A stretch of DNA of 18,606 nucleotides from Anaerolineaceae bacterium. GTDB lineage: Bacteria; Chloroflexota; Anaerolineae; JAAYZQ01. The position numbers were made by a program, and so were the translations under genes. The notes beneath the pieces were generated by a model that saw only the letters and a list, made by a program, of their open reading frames with translations, did not search any database and was not told where the DNA came from. The stretch is taken from NCBI GenBank assembly GCA_012514775.1, contig JAAYZQ010000183.1, positions 1-18,606 on the forward strand, given 5' to 3'. Each line of letters opens with the position of its first letter. Positions within the stretch are counted from its first letter, which is position 1. Of the stretch, positions 8,168 to 13,762 are shown piece by piece.

Positions 8168-9427
8168 ATGGAACCGACTCCCCAACGACGGTGTCCCCAA
8201 TGTGGGACACCCGTGGCACAACGGGCGGAGACTTGCCTGATGTGCGGGGCAAATCTGAAAGAACAGAAGAGCCGGGTTCCCCAGCTTTCGCAGGGCGACC
8301 TTACCTGGCCGATGTTGATCATCCTGGGAATTGCCGTCCTGTGGCTATGGAAGCCGTGGCAGGTGGAAGAGCCGCAGGCCATGGCCCCGGCGACGGCCGT
8401 CGCGACGTCTACGCCGACGGTCCGGCCGACGGCCACCTACGTCTCGGCGCCCACGGCCACCCCCCTCGTGTCGCCCACGCCGTCGCCGACTGCCACGCTG
8501 CCCCCGAACCAGACCCGGCACACCGTCGAGGCGGGCGAGCTGGTGGGCACCATCGCCAAGAAGTACGGCACCACGACCGAGGCCATCCTCCAGGCCAACG
8601 GGCTCAAGACCAACTCTATCATATCCCCGGGCCAAGAGCTGATCATCCCGCTGCCCCTGGCCAACACTTCGACGCCGACTGTGACGCCAAGCCCGTCGCC
8701 AACCCCCTTCGAATACACTATCAAGCAGGGTGAGACCCTGAGCGAGATTGCCAAGCGCTACAAGACCACCGTGGAAGCGCTGATGGGGGCCAACGGCATC
8801 GTCGATGCGACGAGCGTGCGCGCGGGCACCAAGCTCAAGATCGTGGGGCCGCCGGACTTTTCGGCGACCATGGCTTACGAGACCTACGAGGTAAAGCAGG
8901 GCGACACCCTATACACCATCGCCAGCGATTACTCGGTCAGCGTGGCCACCATCAAGGAGGTCAACAATCTGACGGGCGACAAGCTCAGCGTGGGCCAGGG
9001 CCTCCGCATCCCGGTCGGCACGGCCACGCCGGCACCGACGCTGACGCCCACCATTACGCCGACGCCCACGCCGGGACCTGCCCGGCCGGCCCCCGCGCTG
9101 TTGGCCCCGCCGGATGGGGCGAGCTTTGAGGGAGCAGGGGCGGCCATTGTCTTGAGCTGGGCTTCGGTGGGAATCCTGGAACAGGACGAATGGTACGTGC
9201 TGCGCGTGCGGCGCTCAGGCCCCCTGGCCCAGCAATTGCCGGCCGTGTGGACCAAGGCGACGTCGTGGCGGCTGCCCCCGGAGCTATACGTGGCGGGGCT
9301 GGAACAGCCGCAGCGCTTCTACTGGCACGTGACCATCATGCGCCAGACGGGCACAGACGAGGATGGAAGCAGGGTCGGCGAGATGGTCAGCCCGTCGACG
9401 GACACTCGCACCCTGACCTGGAAGTGA
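8168..9427 (+). CDS. Zinc-ribbon, membrane-anchored protein with three LysM domains
   Basis: ATG 8168 gives 419 residues. An N-terminal zinc ribbon has CxxC pairs at C9/C12 and C23/C26. A basic stretch and one membrane helix (about 47-63) follow, then a Thr/Pro-rich linker. Three LysM domains lie at about residues 117-161, 182-226 and 239-283, with the typical forms GETLSEIAKRY and GDTLYTIASDY. A second TPTP-rich linker leads to a C-terminal beta domain of about 110 residues beginning ALLAPPDGASFEG. The zinc ribbon should be cytoplasmic, with the LysM domains outside binding peptidoglycan or another N-acetylglucosamine polymer. The frame is open upstream. ATG 8150 is an alternative start, while ATG 8129 is unlikely because it lies in the -10 box and would precede the transcription start. 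GGAG at 8152-8155 is a rather distant Shine-Dalgarno for 8168. The next gene starts 22 bp after the stop. Confidence 0.85.
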   Translation: MEPTPQRRCPQCGTPVAQRAETCLMCGANLKEQKSRVPQLSQGDLTWPMLIILGIAVLWLWKPWQVEEPQAMAPATAVATSTPTVRPTATYVSAPTATPLVSPTPSPTATLPPNQTRHTVEAGELVGTIAKKYGTTTEAILQANGLKTNSIISPGQELIIPLPLANTSTPTVTPSPSPTPFEYTIKQGETLSEIAKRYKTTVEALMGANGIVDATSVRAGTKLKIVGPPDFSATMAYETYEVKQGDTLYTIASDYSVSVATIKEVNNLTGDKLSVGQGLRIPVGTATPAPTLTPTITPTPTPGPARPAPALLAPPDGASFEGAGAAIVLSWASVGILEQDEWYVLRVRRSGPLAQQLPAVWTKATSWRLPPELYVAGLEQPQRFYWHVTIMRQTGTDEDGSRVGEMVSPSTDTRTLTWK

Positions 9428-9449
9428 TCTGTCGTCAGGAGGAGTCAAC

Positions 9450-9821
9450 ATGAGCACCGGCAAGATTATCGGCTACGTCGTGGCAGGCATCCTGCTCTTT
9501 TTTGGCGTGTTGTGGCTGCTTTCGGCCTTTAGCGCCGGGACCGCCAGTCCGGTCGGCCGGTTGGTGGTTGGCGGCATCCTGGTCCTCATCGGGCTGGGCA
9601 TCATTGTCGCCGTGCGACTCAGGGAACCCAAGCCCGAGCAGCAGGTCACCATCCGGCAGGAGATCGAAATCGGTGGCGACGTGGACGTGCAAGAGCTAAA
9701 GTGCCGCAACTGTGGCTCGCAGCTCGGCAAAGAGGACATTACCGTGGTCGAAGGCGCGGTGATGGTCTCCTGTTCCTACTGCGGGGCCAACTATCAGATC
9801 GTCGAGGAACCCAAATGGTAG
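9450..9821 (+). CDS. Small two-helix membrane protein with C-terminal zinc ribbon
   Basis: The 123-residue protein has two hydrophobic segments (about residues 7-28 and 37-55) joined by a short loop. A hydrophilic linker leads to a treble-clef/zinc-ribbon-like end with C85, C88, C108 and C111 in CRNC and CSYC. The topology probably places both termini in the cytoplasm, so the zinc site would be internal. A strong AGGAGG at 9437-9442 lies 7 nt before the ATG. It sits between the LysM gene (22 bp upstream) and the DUF2207-like gene (22 bp downstream), in the same direction. No named family is recognised. Like the preceding gene, it joins a zinc ribbon to a membrane anchor, which suggests a shared assembly or adaptor role, but that is inference. 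Confidence 0.8.
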   Translation: MSTGKIIGYVVAGILLFFGVLWLLSAFSAGTASPVGRLVVGGILVLIGLGIIVAVRLREPKPEQQVTIRQEIEIGGDVDVQELKCRNCGSQLGKEDITVVEGAVMVSCSYCGANYQIVEEPKW

Positions 9822-9843
9822 GTTGTCACGGGGAGGGGAGAGG

Positions 9844-11502
9844 ATGATAGACGGGAGACTGCCCAGGGCCCTTGCCGTGGCCTTGATGGCCGCGCTGCTT
9901 GTGGCCGCGGTTGCGGTGCCCGCGGCCGTAGCGCAGGAATATCGCGCCGGGGTACCGGAGCAGGTGGTAAACCTGTTCATCAACCCGGACGGCACGGTGG
10001 ACGTTATCTATGACATCACGCTCACAGCCGACCCGAGCTCGGGTCCCATTGACGTGGTAGACTTGGGCATGCCCACTGACGACTATAGCAACGTTTCAGC
10101 CTCGCTCGACGGCGTGATGCTGGACACGCCATTTCCTTCGCCTTACGTCGATCCAGGCGTGGCCGTGGAATTCGGCGCGCAGGCCATTCGGCCGGGTGAC
10201 ACCGGAACCCTGCACCTGGAAGCCACCGTGCGCAACATGATCTACCAGGACACCGACGACACAGAGTATGCCAGCCTCCAGTTTGCGCCGACCTATTACG
10301 ACAGCGATTACGTCTATGGCGACACCCGCCTGGAGGTGAACTTTGCCTTTCCACCCGGCGTGGGCTCCGAGGATCCCCGCTACCACGAGCAAGAGTTCAC
10401 CGAAGCCCGCGTCGAGGATGGCCGCGTGATCTATACCTGGGTCCGCGAGGATGCCAGCCCCAGCCGCGAGTACCGGTACGGCGCTTCGTTCCCCAAGGCG
10501 GTCCTGGCAGAGGGCGTCGTCCAGGCGGCCCCGGCCTTTAACATCGATTTCACCGCCTGCTGCAACAGCCCCCTCATCTGGATTGCACTCTTTGGCGGGG
10601 GCTGGGCGCTGCTGGCTGCCCTGGGGGCCCGCTCGCAAAAGAAGCGCAAGATGCAGTACCTGCCGCCCTCCCTGGCCGTGGAGGGCACGGGCATCAAGCG
10701 CGGCCTGACTGCGGTCGAGGCGGCCGTGCTGCTGGAAGCGCCCCTCAACAAGGTAGTGACCATGATCCTCTTTGGCCTGGTCAAGAAGGGGGTCGTGGCC
10801 GTCGAGTCGGAAAAGCCGCTCAAACTGCGGGTACTCCGCGAAGAATCGCCGGACCTGAAGTTGTGGTACTACGAGCGGCGATTCGTGAAGGCCATCGAAG
10901 AGGACGGAAGACTGGACGAGTCGGCGCTCCGGGACATGATCATCGACCTCATCGGCGATGTGAACAAGAAGCTGACGGGCTTTGCCCGCAACGATACGAA
11001 GGCATACTACAAGGACATTGCCGCGCGTGCCTGGAACCAGGTCGAGGCGGCCGATACGCCCGAGGTGTTGGGCAAGCGCTGGAGCGAGGGCCTGGAGTGG
11101 ACGATGCTCCAGGACGATTGGGACGACCGCACCCGCGACGTCTTTCGCGACCGGCCGGTGGTGCTGCCCAGCTGGTGGTGGTTCTACCGGCCCTGGGCTG
11201 CCGGCGCCGGGATGCCGCGACCCACGGCGGCGGGGCCTTCCGCGTCGCCCCTGGGCGGCGGCACACCCGTGACCCTGCCCACCCTGCCCGGCGGCGACTT
11301 TGCCAACACGGTGGTGACGGGCATCGAGAACGCAGCCAACACCGTAGTCAGCAGCGTCGAGAGCTTTACCGGCAAGGTGGCCCAGACCACCAACCCGCCG
11401 CCCAAGCCCTCCAGCACGAGCAGGGGCGGTGGCGGGTATAGCTGTGCCTGTGCCTGCGCCTGTGCCGGCTGCGCGTGCGCCTGCGCCGGTGGAGGGCGCT
11501 AG
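9844..11502 (+). CDS. DUF2207-like membrane protein with Cys-Ala-rich C-terminal tail (candidate modified protein)
   Basis: ATG 9844 follows a GGGAGGGGAGAGG Shine-Dalgarno region and gives 552 residues. A signal peptide (about 1-31) ends in AVA/Q. An extracytoplasmic beta-rich domain of about 210 residues follows, with FINPDGTVDVIYDITL near its start, as in DUF2207-type proteins. One membrane helix lies at about 243-263, followed by a basic RSQKKRK stop-transfer. The cytoplasmic part has a winged-helix-like segment (GLTAVEAAVLL...ILFGLVKKGVVAVE, about 285-325), as in DUF2207, then a helical region with WSEGLEW and a Gly/Pro/Thr-rich linker. The last 20 residues contain seven cysteines alternating with alanine, ending in GGGR. 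With a cleaved signal and one helix, this tail is in the cytoplasm. A nucleotidyltransferase gene starts on the next base and a radical SAM gene follows. The DUF2207 assignment is by resemblance. The tail is directly visible. Confidence 0.75.
   Translation: MIDGRLPRALAVALMAALLVAAVAVPAAVAQEYRAGVPEQVVNLFINPDGTVDVIYDITLTADPSSGPIDVVDLGMPTDDYSNVSASLDGVMLDTPFPSPYVDPGVAVEFGAQAIRPGDTGTLHLEATVRNMIYQDTDDTEYASLQFAPTYYDSDYVYGDTRLEVNFAFPPGVGSEDPRYHEQEFTEARVEDGRVIYTWVREDASPSREYRYGASFPKAVLAEGVVQAAPAFNIDFTACCNSPLIWIALFGGGWALLAALGARSQKKRKMQYLPPSLAVEGTGIKRGLTAVEAAVLLEAPLNKVVTMILFGLVKKGVVAVESEKPLKLRVLREESPDLKLWYYERRFVKAIEEDGRLDESALRDMIIDLIGDVNKKLTGFARNDTKAYYKDIAARAWNQVEAADTPEVLGKRWSEGLEWTMLQDDWDDRTRDVFRDRPVVLPSWWWFYRPWAAGAGMPRPTAAGPSASPLGGGTPVTLPTLPGGDFANTVVTGIENAANTVVSSVESFTGKVAQTTNPPPKPSSTSRGGGGYSCACACACAGCACACAGGGR
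11440..11499 (+). other. Cys-Ala alternating tail of the DUF2207-like protein, possible radical SAM substrate
   Basis: These 20 codons read S, then CACACACAGCACACA, then GGGR. The seven cysteines are residues 534, 536, 538, 540, 543, 545 and 547. Cysteine codons mix TGT and TGC and one alanine is GCG rather than GCC, so this is not a plain nucleotide repeat and selection on the peptide is likely. A GGxxxx-like Gly/Ser/Thr linker precedes it (residues about 515-532). GGAGGG at 11491-11496, coding part of the GGG end, also serves as the Shine-Dalgarno of the next gene. The tail could be a metal-binding or redox segment, or the target of thioether or other modification by the adjacent SPASM enzyme. 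Confidence 0.7.
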
Positions 11503-12144
11503 ATGCCCGAGGAAGAGGGCCTCTCCTACGAAGAGACGCTCCGCCAGGGGGGCGAGAGCATGCTTCGTGAGGCGAGTGCCTACTTTGCCGGTGCGGGTCG
11601 CTTGTACGGAACGCTGCGCCGGCTCGCCGAGCGCCTGGAAGCAGCCGGGATTCCCTACGCCCTGTTGGGAGGCCTGGCCCTGGCCCAGCACGGCTATCCA
11701 CGGCTGACGGAGGATATCGACGTGCTGCTCACGGCCGAGGGCCTGGAGCTGTTTCGCCAGACCTTTATCGGCCGGGGCTATCGCCCTGCTTTTCCCGGGG
11801 CGACGAAAACCTTTCGCGACGCCGAAAGCGCCGTCCGGATCGAGATGGTGACAACCGGGGAGTATCCCGGCGATGGACGGCCCAAGCCGGTGGCATTTCC
11901 CGATCCGGGGGATCCGGGAGTTGCTTTCGAGGTCGAGGGTGTCCGCATCGTGACGCTACACACGCTCGTCGAGCTCAAGCTAGCTTCCGGCACCACGGCG
12001 TCACACCGCCTGCGTGACCTGGCCGACGTCCAGGACCTCATCGTGCGCCTCAACTTGCCCCTGTCGCTTGCCGACGCCCTGGATGCGTCGGTGCGAGGGG
12101 CTTATCGGGACCTGTGGAACAAGGCACAGGAGGGGACAGTATGA
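11503..12144 (+). CDS. Nucleotidyltransferase-fold protein (Pol-beta-like / AbiEii-like)
   Basis: The 213-residue protein has a helical N-terminal region of about 45 residues and then a nucleotidyltransferase-superfamily core. The core carries LLGGLALAQHG (GG at 56-57) and the metal-binding pair in TEDIDVLL (D71, D73), with a possible third carboxylate E114 in VRIEM. A C-terminal helical region with LVELKLASG and LRDLADVQDLI is typical of AbiEii/DUF-type minimal nucleotidyltransferases. Such enzymes transfer a nucleotide from NTP to protein, RNA or small-molecule acceptors, and the acceptor here is unknown. The ATG follows the previous stop directly, and its Shine-Dalgarno (GGAGGG, 11491-11496) lies inside the Cys-Ala tail gene. 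Its stop overlaps the radical SAM start as ATGA. This tight coupling suggests that the three proteins act together. No antitoxin or toxin partner typical of AbiE systems is seen. Confidence 0.75.
   Translation: MPEEEGLSYEETLRQGGESMLREASAYFAGAGRLYGTLRRLAERLEAAGIPYALLGGLALAQHGYPRLTEDIDVLLTAEGLELFRQTFIGRGYRPAFPGATKTFRDAESAVRIEMVTTGEYPGDGRPKPVAFPDPGDPGVAFEVEGVRIVTLHTLVELKLASGTTASHRLRDLADVQDLIVRLNLPLSLADALDASVRGAYRDLWNKAQEGTV
12128..12135 (+). promoter_or_regulatory. Shine-Dalgarno deciding the radical SAM start
   Basis: AGGAGGGG lies 5 nt before ATG 12141, inside the end of the nucleotidyltransferase gene. It favours ATG 12141 over an in-frame upstream GTG at 12114 and creates a 4-bp ATGA overlap (12141-12144) typical of translational coupling. 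Confidence 0.75.
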
Positions 12145-13502
12145 CAATCGTCGATCGCATCAAGAGCTGGTTCGAGCCGTACCGGCCCTTGCCGCCGGGC
12201 ATCTATCACTACCAGACGCCGCCCGACGCCGCGCACCAGTACCGGCTGCACCTGCGCGTCGAAAAGGACGGCCACGGCGTGCTGCTCATCAACGCCGCAC
12301 GCGTCTTGCACCTGAACCAGACGGCCACGGAGCACGCCCGGCTGCTCATCGAGCACAGGACGGAGGAGGAAGCGGCCCGCGAGATCGCCCGGCGCTACGA
12401 CGTGAAGCTGGAAACGGCCCGGGCGGATTTTACCACCTTGCAGGAGGCCGTCGTCACCATCGCCGAGGGGGGCGAGGAGATTTGCCCCGTCAGCTACCTG
12501 GAAGTGGAGCGCGTCGAGCCCCTGAGCCCCGTGCTCTCGGCGCCCTACCGCATGGACCTGGCCCTGACCTACCGCTGCCAGAACGACTGCCCCCACTGCT
12601 ACGTCGGCCGGCCCAAGGACTTTCCGGAGATGGCCACCGAGGACTGGAAGCGGGTCATCGACGCCTGCTGGGAGCAGGGCATCCCCCACATGACCTTCAC
12701 GGGCGGCGAGGCCACCCTGCGCCCGGACCTGGTGGAGCTGGTGCAGTACGCCGAAGACGTGGGGCTGGTGACGGGCCTCCAGACCAACGGCCGGCGGCTG
12801 CGGGACCGCGCCTACGTGGACCAACTACTCCTCGCCGGGCTGGACCACGTCCAGATCACGCTGGAGAGCCACGACCCGGCGATCCACGACAGAATGTCCG
12901 GGGCCCAGGGCGCCTGGGAAGAGACCGTGGCCGGCATCAAGACCGTGGTCAATGCTGACGTGTACATGATGACCAACACCACGATCACCACGGAAAACGT
13001 GGACAGCATCGAGGAGACCATCGCCTTTGCCGCCTCGCTGGGGGTGCCCACCTTTGGCTGCAACAGCCTGATCTACTCGGGCTCGGGGGTGTGCGTCGGG
13101 AGCGGCATCCCCGAGGATCAACTGCAGCCCATCCTGGAGCGGGTGAAGGACGCCACCACGGCGCACGAGATGCGCCTCATCTGGTACACACCCACCCAGT
13201 ACTGTGAGTTCGACCCCACCGGCCTGGAGCTGGGCATCAAGGGCTGCACGGCGGCGCGCTACAACATGGCGGTCGAGCCCAACGGCGACGTCCTGCCCTG
13301 CCAGAGCTACTTTGTGTCGCTGGGCAACATCCTCACCACGCCGTGGGAAGAGATCTGGGAGCACGAGCTGGCCCGCTACCTGCGCAACCGGGACTTCAAG
13401 ATGACCAAGTGCTACAACTGCCCGGACCAGGTACTGTGCGGCGGCGGCTGCCCGCTCTACAATCAGCACCAGGACGAGGAGAGCCTCGGCCAGGAGGTCT
13501 AG
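12141..13502 (+). CDS. Radical SAM/SPASM protein with N-terminal PqqD-like (RRE) domain, putative peptide maturase
   Basis: The protein has 453 residues. Residues about 35-110 resemble a PqqD-like RiPP recognition element: GVLLINAARVLHLNQTA, then a TEEEAAREIARRYDV helix-turn-helix segment. The radical SAM core follows with CxxxCxxC at C146, C150 and C153 (CQNDCPHC) binding the [4Fe-4S] cluster, and GGEATLRPDL for SAM binding. The C-terminal SPASM domain has C369-x12-G-x4-C387 and CX2CX5CX3C at C424, C427, C433 and C437. The usual last SPASM cysteine is absent, because the protein ends 16 residues after C437. C355 could be an extra ligand. RRE plus SPASM is the architecture of enzymes that modify ribosomally made peptides (as in PqqE with PqqD, and sactipeptide or ranthipeptide maturases). 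The likeliest local substrate is the Cys-Ala tail encoded two genes upstream. The family call is firm and the substrate is inferred. Confidence 0.88.
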   Translation: MTIVDRIKSWFEPYRPLPPGIYHYQTPPDAAHQYRLHLRVEKDGHGVLLINAARVLHLNQTATEHARLLIEHRTEEEAAREIARRYDVKLETARADFTTLQEAVVTIAEGGEEICPVSYLEVERVEPLSPVLSAPYRMDLALTYRCQNDCPHCYVGRPKDFPEMATEDWKRVIDACWEQGIPHMTFTGGEATLRPDLVELVQYAEDVGLVTGLQTNGRRLRDRAYVDQLLLAGLDHVQITLESHDPAIHDRMSGAQGAWEETVAGIKTVVNADVYMMTNTTITTENVDSIEETIAFAASLGVPTFGCNSLIYSGSGVCVGSGIPEDQLQPILERVKDATTAHEMRLIWYTPTQYCEFDPTGLELGIKGCTAARYNMAVEPNGDVLPCQSYFVSLGNILTTPWEEIWEHELARYLRNRDFKMTKCYNCPDQVLCGGGCPLYNQHQDEESLGQEV

Positions 13503-13510
13503 GTTCTTCC

Positions 13511-13571
13511 TCACCCGGACGCCCTGGCGCCCATCGCCAGGGCAGCTATCTCTTCCGGTGGGAGAGGAGAA
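13511..13571. repeat. REP-like imperfect palindromic intergenic element
   Basis: A nested palindromic stretch starts about 9 bp after the radical SAM stop. The outer arms are roughly CCTCACCCGG and CCGGTGGGAGAGG, and the inner part is a perfect hairpin, GCCCTGGCG (13521-13529), loop CCCAT, CGCCAGGGC (13535-13543). The form CCTCACCC...CTCTTCCGGTGGGAGAGG resembles dispersed intergenic palindromes that recur in many GC-rich bacterial genomes. Only one copy lies in this window, so dispersal cannot be shown here. The inner hairpin, followed by AGCTATCTCTTCC, might also act as a weak terminator for the upstream operon. Confidence 0.4.
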
Positions 13572-13589
13572 CGGCCCGATTGCGTGCTC

Positions 13590-13680
13590 GCGGCGGTCCC
13601 CAGAACCGCCGCCGTGCCTGTTGCCAGGCAAGGGTCATTCTGCGTGTGGATCCTCGCGGCAAGCCGGCCGGGAGGCCGGC
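13590..13680. repeat. Cluster of three further hairpins before the RCC1 gene
   Basis: Three perfect inverted repeats follow each other: GCGGCGGT (13590-13597) with ACCGCCGC (13605-13612); GCCTG (13616-13620) with CAGGC (13625-13629); and GCCGGCC (13663-13669) with GGCCGGC (13674-13680) around a GGGA loop. None has a T-tract. An A-rich, low-GC stretch (13699-13731) then precedes the RCC1 gene. I see no convincing promoter in the 260-bp gap and no match to a known riboswitch. It may be a structured leader or a set of repetitive palindromes. Confidence 0.4.
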
Positions 13681-13762
13681 GTGTGGCCCTCTGCGTTGGA
13701 AAACAACCAAAACAAAAAACCCAAAGAGGCGTCGAGGAACGACGCAGATAGGAACAAAGGAG

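Noticed and set aside
10096..11691. 531-codon minus-strand open frame opposite the DUF2207-like gene
   Set aside because: It has no recognisable motif, no ribosome binding site, and overlaps a gene with a signal peptide, membrane helix and proper Shine-Dalgarno.
11503..12144. AbiEii toxin of an abortive infection or toxin-antitoxin pair
   Set aside because: No AbiEi-like winged-helix antitoxin gene is adjacent. The gene is instead coupled to a membrane protein and a radical SAM enzyme.
13343..13762. In-frame N-terminal extension of the RCC1-repeat protein
   Set aside because: It would overlap the SPASM end of the radical SAM gene and put 140 unconserved residues before an obvious signal peptide.
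13503..13762. c-di-GMP (GEMM) or other known riboswitch before the surface protein gene
   Set aside because: The conserved core sequences of GEMM riboswitches are not found. The hairpins look more like intergenic palindromes.
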